Below are positions 1 through 10,099 of a stretch of 64,000 nt of DNA, piece after piece (the stretch's first letter is position 1; each line of letters opens with the position of its first letter). Under the pieces are notes generated by a model, which was not told the origin of the DNA, ran no database searches, and saw nothing but the letters and a program-made list of their open reading frames with translations. The stretch covers positions 11,979,901 to 12,043,900 of the forward strand of contig JAWZYU010000013.1 in NCBI GenBank assembly GCA_038380435.1, given 5' to 3'. The translations under genes and the position numbers were made by a program. This DNA is from Ryuthela nishihirai. Lineage: Eukaryota > Arthropoda > Arachnida > Araneae > Heptathelidae.

Positions 1-886
1 ATCCTCATCGGCATCCTCAGTGGGGGCATAACAGCAGATAACATTCAAGTCTTTAACGCTTGTCTGAAATTCTGCTGTAAGAAACCTTTCATTAATGCAC
101 TCATATCCTAGAAGAGCATCACTAGCGTGTCTGCTGAGAAGCAGACCCACGCCTTGGTGATGTTTATTGTCGTCCCTCAGTGAAAAGAGAAATTTAAGAT
201 TATTTTTAAGAATCTGACCTTTTTCTGTCCATCTGGTCTCTTGCAAGCCGAGAATATCTAAATTATAATGGTGGAATTCTTGTGTGAGGACATCAACAGA
301 ATAATCTATGTGTAGAGTCCTCACATTTCAACTACTTATGGAGAGAAAATGGTTAGTGAGATGTTTAAAGAAACTATGTTTATTGAATTGAGAGAGGAAT
401 TGCCAACAATATCAAACAGCCCCCTAATCACAGGCATGGGGCAAAGATCTGTTCCCCCAACACTAAAGGCTGAAGCCATCTACAATGGGAGACTTCTTTG
501 AGCGTAGAATCTGACGATGCTTGTAGAAGCAAGAGTTCAGGTGTCTGTGATGACTTCTGCTCAGGATTATCCACCAGCTGATAAAATGTATCCTGTGAAT
601 CTATTCACTTGGGACTGTCAACCCCAAAAAAACAGAAAAATGTTGGAAGATTTTCCCTCCACAGAAGCCCACCAGTGCAGCAAATTCAGGATCCACAATC
701 AAGCTCAGAGCCTAATTCCAGTATCGTCCAGTAAGTTTATATGGTCAGAATGAGGACCCTGTTTGTTGACCACTCCTCAGCAGGGAAGAAAAAAAGCAAA
801 GTAGCCATAGTTGTCCAGATCAGTAGGCCACACTGATATGGTAGCCCTTCCATTCCCATCCACAAGAGAGTATCTCTTTTGAACTG
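1..886 (-). mobile_element. LINE-A copy 1, 5' part, cut by window edge
   Basis: This is the 5' leader and the start of the endonuclease region of the commonest LINE in the window, read on the minus strand. It matches the corresponding stretches at 14300-15000 and 21350-22160 almost line by line. Minus-strand words include a WNVRTL-like start and a DILGLQETRW-like endonuclease motif near 200-310. Its reverse transcriptase would lie to the left of the window. Similarity ends near 886, within a leader segment shared with the copy at 11734-15075. Stops interrupt the frame, so it is a decayed copy. Confidence 0.85.
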
Positions 887-1356
887 TCAGCTAGTTGGGG
901 AGTGTGCTAAAATAAATTGCAGTTGCAAGAATGCTTAATTTGGACTATGTTAATGTTAGCTTGAAGTATCACAAAGTTTTATTACTTTCTGACATATTAA
1001 GTTGGGGAATAAAATGAAAAATATTGCATTATAAGACAATATTTCAAATTTAAAACTCTTGATCAATCACACAGTAATAGATGCAGAGGGAAAAATACAT
1101 TCATTATTGCAAATTGAGACATACTTGTTTTGAAACAGAAGTGTGATTAATGAGGAAGAAAAACCCACTTTTTTCACCTTAAAAAGGATGTGACTAATTA
1201 TGAGCATAACCATTATAAAAATATTGCATTTTGAAATTAATACTTCTATTTTTTCTTCTTATAAACAGTTCTGTATGAACAAAAGAATTACATATTATGT
1301 ACCAAGTATTTAATAATCATATTTGCTTCCTGGATTTAATTTTATTTAACTCTTAC
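887..1356. other. AT-rich intron, nothing recognised
   Basis: This stretch lies between LINE-A copy 1 and the last dynein exon in the window. No repeat or coding match was recognised. It is the start of the intron downstream of that exon. Confidence 0.5.
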
Positions 1357-1597
1357 CTCAACATCATCTTTAAACGTCAACAAAGGAGCATTCATTACAG
1401 TACCCAATGTCCAACTCTCCTGGTCTTCGTCAAATGTGTACTTACAAAGGTTCTCTATTCTCTTCCAATGGCCCATAGTCATGGCTTCATTACTAAGATT
1501 TTCCAGAAGGCCACAAGTTTCTTTTACAGCAAAAATTTTCTCTTTTAACCCTTCAAATACTTTCCATTCCTTAACTCCTTTTGGAAGCCTTTCACAT
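1357..1597 (-). CDS. DNAH5/8: Dynein axonemal heavy chain, exon 6 of 6 in window
   Basis: The exon encodes 80 residues plus the last base of a split Lys codon. It begins CERLPKGVKEWKVFEGLK and ends near NAPLLTFKDDVE. HWKRI and the APLL.FK.D motif are hallmarks of the dynein heavy chain linker (DHC_N2) region, which carries the mechanical swing between tail and AAA+ ring in ciliary outer arms. Minus-strand splice sites are a TTTTAG acceptor just above 1597 and GTAAGA just below 1357. Its 241 bases complete the two-base phase left by the 10985-11223 exon and end on a codon boundary. The next exon lies outside the window. The family is certain. DNAH5 versus DNAH8 is not resolved. Confidence 0.93.
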
Positions 1598-1771
1598 CTA
1601 AAACGAAATTTTAAACTTACAAATTAAATTATTAAAAGCAATGATACTCTTACAAACACATTAAGAGTAAATTTTTACTATGGTAAGAAACAGACTGATA
1701 TCAAGGGATTGATTGATTGCCTGATTACTATTATTCCCCATTGAACTACCTATAAACTCATTATGTATGCT

Positions 1772-1797
1772 GGGGGCGGGGGGGGGGGGGGGGGGGG
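1772..1797 (+). repeat. Poly-G run
   Basis: Five G, one C, then 20 consecutive G bases lead directly into the head of a SINE1 copy. In the dynein transcript this would be a C tract about 175 bases upstream of an exon acceptor. It could form a G-quadruplex on the plus strand. Its exact length may be affected by sequencing error. Confidence 0.85.
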
Positions 1798-2170
1798 CTC
1801 AGTCAGTAGTGTGCCAGGCTCATAATCTGTAGTTTGCAGGTTCGAGTCCGAGCTGGGTCAGCATTGAGATTTATCTCCGCAAAATTCCCCGCCCTGCCCA
1901 CAGTCAGTAGGGTGCACCGATGGGCTTGGAAAGGCCACTGTCCGTCAGGTGGGACGTTAAGCCATGGCTCCGTATGTGGGAGAGCCATATCGTGTGCACG
2001 TTAAAGAACACACTGGATGGTCTTGACAGGAGGCTACCATCTGTCTTCCAACAGCTGTTCCAGTAGGTTCCCTCCAGCAACCTTCTCTGAGACTTCAGGG
2101 TCCATGTGACCTGGTCATTTAGCCCATAGTGTGCAAAAATGTGCCACTCAGAGGTAAAACAACCCAACCT
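1795..2170 (+). mobile_element. SINE1 copy (tRNA-derived)
   Basis: The head has pol III box A-like (GGCTCAGTCAGTAG) and box B-like (GGTTCGAGTCC) sequences. It is followed by the family's conserved body with GGGACGTTAAGCC and CACGTTAAAGAACAC and the 3' end ending in AAAACAACCCAACC. It matches the well-kept copy at 48028-48411 throughout and is moderately diverged. It abuts a LINE-A 3' fragment. Confidence 0.88.
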
Positions 2171-2171
2171 T

Positions 2172-3020
2172 ATGCATCCGTGGACTACAGAGGTTCTACT
2201 AGACTGTGTAGCTTTTGGTTGGGTTGTTTTCCCTCTGAGCGGCACTTTTTTGCACATCATGGGCTAAATGGCCAGGTCACAAGGACCCCGAAGGCTCAGA
2301 GAAGGTTGGGGAAGGGGACCCACTGGAACAGCTGTTGGGAGACAGATGGTAGCCTCCCGTCAAGGTCATCCAGAGTGTTCTTAAACGTGCACAGGGTATG
2401 TTTAATGGTTCTCTCGCACACAGGCCACGGCTTTACGTCCTTTCCAAGCCCATCGGTGTCCCCTATTGACTGTGGGCAGGGCGGGGAATTTGCAGAGATA
2501 AATCTCAACACTGACCCAGCTGGAACTCGAACCTGAGAACTGCAGATTATGAGCCAGGCATGCTACCGACTGAACCATCCCCGCCCCAGACTGTGTAGCA
2601 CATCCTCTTTAGACATATCTGTCCTGAGCTACAGCTGCTGCATGTACACCAGTTCTATCAAGGTCCTGTTTGACATTGTCTGCTCATCAAATCCTACTTC
2701 TCCCCCTTTTCCCAAAGACTTTAGGCACTCTGTTCATAATCCTGTTTGCCAATCTGCAGCTATGCATATAGGCAACATAACCAATCCAACAGTCTCTCTC
2801 TGCACAAAATGCTACTCAAAGGAGGTTGATGACTTCTTCTAACCTCATCATTACTTAATAAATCAAACCACATAATGGCGAAGATACTGAACAAGCATCT
2901 AGAATCAAAGGCATCAAGTTTTCTGTTATCCTGCTTACAAAGAGACCATGTTTCACTACAATACTTAACCTTAAAAAAAACTATTATGCTGCCTAATTTT
3001 AGTCTTTAGGTGTATATGAT
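2172..3020 (-). mobile_element. LINE-A 3' end fragment, split by a SINE
   Basis: The 3' end of LINE-A lies here on the minus strand, comparable with 11750-12215 and 18790-19260. It is interrupted at 2213-2587 by a SINE1 copy with a 12-base duplicated target. The minus strand encodes the degenerate C-terminal end of the reverse transcriptase protein, in the family's 'FGHVA' region. It is truncated at its 5' side near 3020. Confidence 0.8.
2213..2587 (-). mobile_element. SINE1 copy inserted in LINE-A, 12-bp target duplication
   Basis: This is a full-length SINE1 in reverse orientation. The target site AGACTGTGTAGC is present at 2201-2212 and again at 2588-2599. This proves retrotransposition into an existing LINE-A fragment, so the SINE is younger. 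The tRNA-like head lies at the high-coordinate end. Confidence 0.92.
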
Positions 3021-3284
3021 ATGGCAACAACGGATTCAATGTGTCTGACAAGCAGAAATATGTGTGATTTAAAAGATAGGACTTTACAATGTTATGTACA
3101 ATGCAGAGGTTATTTCCCCATCATTTGTTTAGCTATGAGGCAGAAGACTTTCAATAATAAGACAGTTGATCAAAAAGTAGATGCATATGTCTAAATTGCA
3201 AGAACAAAAAGTTGCTCTTGTTGGGCGTATCTATGGAAATAAATAGGCGTGAAGTACAGGTGCAGCCATCTAGTGATCCTGAGA

Positions 3285-3876
3285 TGAACTACTCTGCAAG
3301 CTTCAAATAACAGGCATTTCTGAATAAGGAAAAATTGATTTGGATTTTTGTAGGGAAACATTGGAAATGATAAAAACTCAGATTAAAATTTAATCTATTA
3401 GAAAGCAAGATAGAAAAGAAAAATGCTGAAATTTTAAAATCTATTGAATTTTGTAATAAAAAATTTAATGATTTTGTTATTGAACATGAGAAACTAAGAT
3501 CTGAGGTATATAGACAAAAGCAAGAAACAGCCAATAATTCTTATTTTGGCTTTGACATAAAAAGTTAAGAACCTTGACGATAAGTTGATTTAAAACAAGA
3601 AAATTTATGCAATAACACAGAATTTGTAGGTATACATGAGCAACCTCAAGAAAACATAAAGCTCATAGTGAAAGAAATATCAAATAAATTAGATATAGGG
3701 CATGATTCTTCAGAAAAAAAAAATATTTATAGACAGAGTAAAAATAGAAAAGAAAAATCAGGTAATACTGTGATGGGACTTTCAACTTTGAGTTCTGCCA
3801 ATAAATGGTTGGATGGAAGAAGAAAGAAAAAAATGTATCTAAATGATTTAAATCCACAATTGCAAAAACTACCTAT
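3285..3876 (+). pseudogene. LINE-D ORF1 remnant (coiled coil + FP-like domain)
   Basis: In broken frames the plus strand reads as a LINE ORF1 protein. A Lys/Glu-rich coiled-coil stretch (around EHEKLRSEVYRQKQET, 3485-3530) is followed by FVGIHEQPQENIK, a form of the 'VGIPE' motif of L1/CR1-type ORF1 proteins. Next comes WLDGRRKKKMYLNDLNPQLQ, which resembles the start of the FP-like C-terminal domain. The remnant ends abruptly at the terminus of a Tc1-like element, which apparently removed or displaced the rest. The same domain order is seen in ORF1 of LINE-B, but the two sequences are not close copies. Confidence 0.6.
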
Positions 3877-4886
3877 ATACACCGAATAGCCAAAACATTA
3901 TGACCACCTGCCTAATATGATGTTGATCTTCCACGTGCTGCCAAATCAGCTCTTACCCAATGAGGCATGGATGCTACAAGATTTCTAATAGTGTCTTATG
4001 GTACCTGGTACCAATATGTTACCAGCAGATCCTTTAACTCTTGTAAATTACATGGTTGAGCTGCCATAGATCGGACATGCTGTTCCAACACAAACCACAG
4101 ATGCTCGATTGGATTGATGTCTAGGGAAGTTGGAGACCAGGGAAATATCTGGAAGTCTTCCTCATGTTCCGTGAAACATTCTCAAACAATCTGGGCAGTG
4201 TGGCATGGTGCAGCATCCTGCTAAAAGAAAGAATTACTAGAGGGGAATACCGTTGCCATGAAAGGATGTAACTGGTCTGCAATGATGTTTAGGTAGGAGG
4301 AAGATGTCATAGTTTCCTGCACATTAATGACGACTCAGGGTTTCCCAGCAGAACATTGCCCAAAGCATTACACTTCCTCCACAGGGTTGTTTTCGTCCCA
4401 TGGTGCATCCTGGTGCCAACACTTCACCAGGTAAATGACACACACATACTGGGCCATCCACATAGTGCAACAGGAAACGAGATTCATTTGACCAGATTAT
4501 TTTCTTACAATCATTCAAGGTCCAGTTTTGATGTTCACATGTTCATTGTAGGCACTTTCGACAGTGAACCAAACTTGCATGGGCACTCGGAGTGGCCTGT
4601 GGCTACACAGCCTCATCTTCAGCAGGTTCGATGTACTGTGTGTTATGACACATTACTAACATCACCAGCATTCAAACTATGGGTGTTGCACTACAGTATT
4701 TCTTCTGTTGGCTCATACCATACAGGATGATCTTCCCTCACCTCTAACACTGATGAGCCGTGGTCAGCCCACACCTTGTCGGCGGTTAGTGGTATTTCCC
4801 TCCTCAGACCAGTTTTTGAAGGTATTAACCATGGCTGGCTGAAAGCATCCCACAAGCCTTGCTGTCTCAGAAATTATTTGACCCAG
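3877..4886 (-). mobile_element. Tc1-like transposon, 3' end lost
   Basis: The plus strand begins with a terminal repeat of the type TATACACCGAATAGCC, followed by AAAACATTATGACCAC, and the transposase lies on the minus strand. The clearest piece is 4324-4518, reading WSNESRFLLHYVDGPVCVCH and GGSVMLWAMFCWETL. This is the DDE_3 region of Tc1 transposases, with Asp altered to Asn in the first catalytic motif. Recognisable transposon sequence continues to about 4886, where Penelope-like sequence begins, so the second terminal repeat is missing. Many stops and indels show an old copy. Similar Tc1-like elements are widespread in fish and invertebrates. Confidence 0.82.
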
Positions 4887-5479
4887 CCCTTATGTTGGAT
4901 GCAGTGATGCAGCTAAAGGCTGAATGGTTGAGGGTTGCCAGACCCACCGCCCTGGAATACTTTAGTATGCATGAGGCATTGGATCTGGCCACTTCATCCA
5001 ACTTTTTCGAGGTTAACAATAATACATGGCTCCAGACAGAGGGTGTCCCAGTGAGATCCTCTTTGTCTGGACTCATGGCAGATGTCATCATGCGACACGT
5101 CGAAGAGGTTGCTTTAGCAAGGGCTAAATTTAAACCATCACTATACATGAGGTACGTTGATGATATTTTCATTTTTTGGCCATACGAAATCAAAAAATTA
5201 AATTATTTCATATACATATTTAATAGAATATTACCAACAATCAAATTCACACATGAAGCAGAACAAAATCAACTGATAGCATACCTGGATATACTAATAA
5301 CTAGAAAAGAAAAATATTGTGAAACAACTGTATACAGGAAAAAAAACACATTAAAAAAACCAGTTATATACCTACTAATTCAGCATATCCCTTCAAATGC
5401 AAAAAAGCAAGCATTATGCCACATTTTATACAGGCATAAAGATATTGTTCTGAACAATCAACTTTTCAAAAAGAAATAA
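4887..5479 (+). pseudogene. PLE reverse transcriptase, partial
   Basis: About 195 codons of open frame. Visible motifs are WLQTEGVPVRSSLSGLMAD (usually T.GVPMGSPLSP.IAD), then LYMRYVDDIFIFWP with the YVDD catalytic pair, and QLIAYLDILITRK followed by VYRKKNT. These are in the order and spacing of Penelope-type reverse transcriptases. The altered GVPVRSSLSG motif suggests loss of function. The first ten or so codons of the open frame come from the neighbouring Tc1-like sequence. The N-terminal fingers are absent. Confidence 0.85.
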
Positions 5480-5760
5480 TAAATTACATAAAAATGACAG
5501 CAATGGAGTAGGATACTAACAACAAAATCTAAATAGATGTGGAAAAAATGCCAAAAATATAGTTATTAAGGAATCTCAACCAACCCGAAATCAAATTAAA
5601 ACAAAGAATACTTATGCATATAGTTTTCCATACACTAAAAATATCTCAAATACCATGGAAAATATTCTTAAAAGATATAATATTACCCTACTTACCTACT
5701 TACCACAATGAAACACACTATAAAAAATTCGATAATTAATGACAAAGATAAAAAAAAAAC

Positions 5761-6075
5761 ACCTACAGGAGGGGTATATGAGATAAATATTCCAGACCCC
5801 TTAAATACATTAAATGGTAAAGATAAATATATAGGTAAAACATACAGGCAATACAATAATAGAATGTAGGAACATCAAAATGATATAGTAAAACAAATCC
5901 CTAATACAGCATTTGCACAAACTATATTGGATAATAATATAAAAGTAAAAGAAATTAATTTTAAACTATTAATAGCTCCTAAATCCAATGCTTTGGATGA
6001 AAAAATGTTAATACATACACATTTGAATAAATTATGCAAAACAGAGATTCCTCCCCTATCATCTTCATGGAATCT
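5761..6075 (+). pseudogene. PLE GIY-YIG endonuclease domain, decayed
   Basis: The plus strand reads TPTGGVYEINIP, then KDKYIGKTYRQYNNRM, a stop, and EHQNDIVKQI. GVYEI...KYIGKT is a recognisable GIY-YIG signature, followed by the usual R..EH segment. Its position downstream of the reverse transcriptase is diagnostic of Penelope-like elements. The stop in place of a residue before EHQND breaks the frame. The tail with NALDEKMLIHTHLNKL resembles the end of such domains. Confidence 0.72.
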
Positions 6076-6380
6076 CCTGCTGCATCAGCAAACTTGCACA
6101 CACACAAATACGCAACATCAGATGATCGATGACATGGGCAGTGAGGCATATACATAGCGGAGACTTTGACACTTTGTGAGTCTGAGGATGTCATAAGTAG
6201 GAGGTACAGAGAAACTCTTTGCTCCATTTGACATTGGGGAGTTGTCATGGCCTATGCTTTTAAATAATTTTAATGGTTTTTGGTTTGGTCTCATACATGA
6301 TTTTAAGAATTTATCTTAAGAAGTTGAAACTTAAGACCTGAGGAATGTGCAATAAAGTTTAAAAATCTTTTTGCCAGTTT

Positions 6381-7189
6381 TAGCACAAACGATGTATAAA
6401 GCTTTCAACTGGAAAGTGAACTGTTACAACAAAATTAGGCAACTGAACGTTATTTCTACTATCTCAATGTAACGTTTAAGTTGAAATTCAGGAGTTGTTA
6501 ATGGCAATAATTCATGAAAAACCATGAAATGAAATATCAGTTATAGTGGTAGTTGGTGACCACTTAACTTTCATAGCAAGTGAGCATGCAGTCATCACTA
6601 AAATAAGTGGAAGATATTGCCCTACAACTGAAAATATAACATATGTATTACAACAAGCAAATGATTGAAGACTGTCGCAGTAAATATATTCCATCGACCC
6701 TACATTGACATGGAAATTGTCCATTGGTAACGAAAGCTGCAAAATGTGCCTAATATAACATCAATTTGCTTTTGTGTATTATCAAAGGACTGGTAGCTGT
6801 GGAAGAACAGTTTATTACATCAACTACGCATTGTAACATCCAATAAATGCATACGTCACTTCAAAGTGATCGCCAGTGCAGACGTGCCAGCCACCAAGTA
6901 CTGATAACCAGATTTTTATCTTATTATTTACTCTAGTTTGCTTTTGAATGTATAACAAAAGTGTATATCTTAGAGTTATATAATGATTTAGAATGGTTAA
7001 GCTGAGAAGATACTATTTGATATCGACTTAGAGCCAAAGTTGTAAACACTTATGTGTATTAACCCTGTTGCACTCCTCATGACTTGAGAATTGATACGTT
7101 TTAGATGATTTTAATGTAACAACTCTATTCATGAAGATTAAATTTTACCTAGTTAGCTGTATTTACCATTATTCAATAAGTTCTTGACA
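6381..7189. other. Unassigned intron sequence
   Basis: No family was recognised between the Penelope-like element and the mariner. Short open frames exist on both strands but show no known motif. Part of this could be an old unidentified transposon. Confidence 0.4.
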
Positions 7190-7242
7190 TGAATCTGCAG
7201 AACAACATATATTCCACTTACTTCAACAACACATTTACTGTT

Positions 7243-7465
7243 CTCCAAAGTCCGTCCCATGGCCGAGTGGTTAGCACGCTTGGCTACTGATCTAAAGGAC
7301 CTGGGTTCGAGCCCCGGGTAAGGCATGGCTGTCTGTGTCGTTTTTCTGCTGAGGTCTTGCCATCCTCTCAGACCTTCTATTTTCACATGTAAACTGACAG
7401 GCTCCTGTTTGACCTCTGTGGCAAGCAGCTGCTTGAGGAGGTATTTATTTTTTTTTATTTTTTAA
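7243..7465 (+). mobile_element. SINE2 copy inserted in mariner A
   Basis: The tRNA-like head GTCCCATGGCCGAGTGGTTA with box B-like GGTTCGAGCCC is followed by a body ending in GCAGCTGCTTGAGGAGGTAT and a T-rich tail. Three further copies are on the minus strand (46482, 51900, 59325). It interrupts mariner copy A, with a short shared AAAG at both junctions. Confidence 0.88.
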
Positions 7466-7551
7466 AGTTCTCCCTCCAGCATCTATGCAAAGTTGCAGAT
7501 GTCTACATCAATTCTGGAATGCTTAGTGGTACTCCTGTTGGGGAATACTCC

Positions 7552-8613
7552 TCAACTCTCAATGAACTCATTTTGCAAGGTTTTGCACCCTTGAAAAAGG
7601 CTTCCAAGCAAGTTCCTTTTAAATTTATTTTGCAAACAACAAAAAATCACATGGTACAAGATCAGGTGGATATGCAGAATAGAGTGGTGTGATTTTTTTT
7701 TCCTGCTCCAGATAGGCCTTAACTTGTCGGGTTTTGTGAGCACTGGCATTGTCAGGAAGAAGGGAAATCCTTGACATGACTGTTGATGGATGCTGCTCCT
7801 TCATCTCTTTAACCATTTTAGGCAAAACAATGTTGGAATAGTATTGGCCATTTGTAGTCATATTTTCAGGTAAGGTGTCCATAGATACACTCCTTGGGAA
7901 TTGAAAAATATTGCTAACATCCTGTTCCTTGAGCAAAGGTCTTGTCAGAAGATTTAGGGACAAGGTTGATCTTCTGCGACCCATACATAGTTGACAATCT
8001 TTCTGGGAGTTGTATATAATAAAACCACATCTCATCACATGTTATAATCCCTGTTAACCATTTGGGGCCACTAGGTTCAAATGCCAGCATCTCTTTGCAC
8101 AAGTTGACCTAGCTCTTTTTTACTGTTTTGTCAGTTTATGGGATGCCCATTTGGCACAGATCTTTCGGAATTTTAAATGTTGATGAATAATTATTTCCAC
8201 ACTGCCAATTGATACACTGACATCTAAACTTATTACCTGAATGGTGATGTGTGGTTTTCCTTGATGATTTCACGAACAGCAGCAATGGTTTTCTCATTCA
8301 TGGTCTCCTTTGGTCTTCCTGCATGAGAGAGGTCTTAAAAGCTCTGCCGTCCTCCTTTGAATTTGCGCATCCATCCTACAACAGTACCATATGAACATGT
8401 ATGATACCCATATACTTCTGATAAATTGGCAGGATTTTTTTTTGCGTATTCCCCAAGTTGCAACTTTTTGAAAATGCAAAATCTTTTCCCCTCTGTAGCA
8501 GGTTTCATAGCAACAAAAGATACATCCCAAACTTTATACACCATCAATGAAGAGAGAAATGATGATACCACATTTTTTTTAACATATAATAACAAATTTA
8601 GACAAGCTTTCAA
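7552..8613 (-). pseudogene. Mariner transposase, broken
   Basis: The N-terminal part (8335-8613) contains a helix-turn-helix ending SYGTVVGWMRKFKGGRQSF. The catalytic part (7625-8102) reads CDEMWFYYI, LLPDNASAHKTRQVKAYLEQ and YPPDLVPCDFLLF. From the Asp of PDN to the Asp of PCD there are 34 residues, giving the DD34D signature of the mariner family. Frameshifts separate the pieces. The enzyme would cut and paste at TA sites if intact. Confidence 0.88.
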
Positions 8614-8684
8614 ACAAGTTGTAGCTGATTAACTTTGAAGGAATGAGTGCATAACTACAAACATGTGTCAAGAACTATTTGAAT

Positions 8685-9195
8685 GCCCTCTGTAACTATT
8701 TGGTACAACTCTCTGCTGTTGTGTTGTCTAGCTGCTTCCTCAGATTTTCAGCCAACTTATCATAATAATGTTTCTGTCTGCTGTTAATTTCTCCTTTACA
8801 GTTGATGAAGCTTTTGGTAATGTTGTCTATTAGGACTAGTAGGGTGTTGATTCAGTTTATCCTTGCAATTCCTTCTTACAACATAAGCAGCATAGCTTTA
8901 TTATCCAAATAGCTCCATCTCCTATGCAATAATGTACCCACAACAGTACTGTTAGTTTCCAGAAAAGCCTGTTCAAAATGGTCCCATTCTTCCTCAACTT
9001 CACCAGTAATCAAACCACGATAGTCATAATGACTTAGCATTTTATCATGGTAAGCATTGGGTATATCTGAGTCTTTCAGAGCTTCAGTCTTAAAGTTAAT
9101 TCTTTCAACCTTAGAAGAATATTTCTTAAGTTTCAGTTGCAAGTTTTGACAAGGTACAGTCAGGTTTTCAGAATTATAATCAACTCCCTTTTACC
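8685..9195 (-). mobile_element. LINE-A internal fragment
   Basis: Minus-strand sequence matches the linker between endonuclease and reverse transcriptase seen at 13440-13950 and 20510-21000, including the DSDIPNAYHDKMLSHYDYRG and VEEEWDHFEQAFLETN segments. It has neither LINE end and is diverged from the other copies. Confidence 0.82.
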
Positions 9196-9779
9196 ATAAA
9201 ATGTTCTTACAAAATCCCATGCTCTCTTAACCAGTTAATTGCATGGCCCTCCCCTTCAAGGATTACACCACATACTTTTGAAACAAGCCTGCATGTTTCA
9301 TACAAAGAGGGAGCCCTAGAATGTGATGGATGGACAATGACAAAGGATTGGTTTTCTGTGGTCAAGTGCAAAAACAGTAGCTCAGGATACACATGTATGG
9401 GGAATTAAATTCTACAGTGTGGTTGACTTCCACATCCCAATGTTTTTGAGAATTGTGGGGTAGGTGAGCAGGGAGGTGGGTAGATAGGTGTAAAAAAACT
9501 GCTTTTGTTGTTCACACATGCTTAGCAGTTTTTGTAGTGTCTTTAATACTACAAAGTCTCAACATAGTAGATGATAAAGGAGCATCAGAAACATACAAAT
9601 CTGATGTATCTGGAGCCCTAGGAATAATTAGCGGTTGGTTAGGAATAAAATTATCCTAACTGAAATATGTGTTCTTTTTTTTTTTTTCATTTCTTCTCCA
9701 TTCACAAGCAATAGAAAAGAGAAATAAGACTTTCTTCCAAAGAATGAGAATTGTTGAAAAAAATATTAATAATTAAAAT
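9196..9779. other. Unassigned; minus-strand open frame of 62 codons
   Basis: A minus-strand open frame at 9207-9392 directly abuts LINE-A. It contains ENQSFVIVHPSHSRAPSLYE and is not recognised. The rest is AT-rich with homopolymer A and T runs. This may be part of an unidentified transposon. Confidence 0.35.
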
Positions 9780-10071
9780 AAATAAATTTAAAAAAATTTA
9801 AAAAATACCTATCTTCCTGTAGGGCCCCTAAAAAATAGAAAATAAACCTAAAGCATATCGATGGTGCAATCAGTCACTGAGCATATTCACTTCAAAGGAA
9901 GATAGGGTGCCACCAATCTTATTGTGTAGGTAAATTGGCACCCTATCTTCGTTTGAAGTGAATACAAACTCAGTGACTGATTGCACCATCGATATGCTTT
10001 AGGTTTATTTTCTACTTTCTAAGACCCTATAGGAAGATAGGTACTTTTTAAAATTTTTAAATTTATTTATA
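9780..10071. repeat. Large hairpin, about 133-bp arms with short loop
   Basis: The arms at about 9780-9912 and 9937-10071 are near-perfect inverted copies. Both contain CCTAAAGCATATCGATGG, GTGCAATCAGTCACTGAG and GAAGATAGGGTGCCA, with a spacer of about 24 bases. It encodes no protein. It has the form of a fold-back element or MITE, but no target duplication could be fixed because the ends are A/T-rich. Confidence 0.88.
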
Positions 10072-10099
10072 CATATATTTTGTTACTAAAAACATCTAC

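Larger units (their letters stand above)
4887..6380 (+). mobile_element. Penelope-like element (PLE), 5'-truncated
   Basis: A reverse transcriptase region is followed by a linker and a GIY-YIG domain, the order typical of Penelope-like retroelements. A 3' untranslated region ends near an AATAAA at about 6350. The 5' part of the element is missing, and its start is fused to a Tc1-like remnant. A second, more decayed copy of the reverse transcriptase portion lies at 62335-62705. Stops occur after 5479 and in the linker, so it is not active. Confidence 0.85.
7190..8640 (-). mobile_element. Mariner copy A (DD34D), interrupted by SINE2
   Basis: This copy aligns with the plus-strand mariner at 62790-63930. 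The flank ATTCCACTTACTTCAACAA (about 7214) and the segment beginning GTTCTCCCTCCAGCATCTAT (about 7469) are adjacent in the other copy. Here they are separated by a SINE2 insertion at 7243-7465. Both copies carry a decayed transposase of the same subfamily. Terminal repeats could not be fixed precisely. Confidence 0.85.

Noticed and set aside
1795..1870. tRNA gene (Thr-like) at SINE1 heads, also at 48028 and 28746
   Set aside because: Stems are imperfect, the sequence continues into the SINE body, and target duplications flank the whole unit. These are pol III promoters of SINEs.
2129..2536. A 135-codon gene, and similar frames at 48148 and 21624
   Set aside because: These are frames within SINE1 or the LINE-A leader, and they recur wherever the repeat occurs.
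4859..4886. True start of the Penelope-like protein at MLSQKLFDPAL
   Set aside because: These codons match the tail of the neighbouring Tc1-like element, so the open frame is a chance fusion.
7255..7325. tRNA gene at the SINE2 head
   Set aside because: Only box A and box B are convincing. The anticodon arm does not fold well and the unit repeats four times with the same tail.
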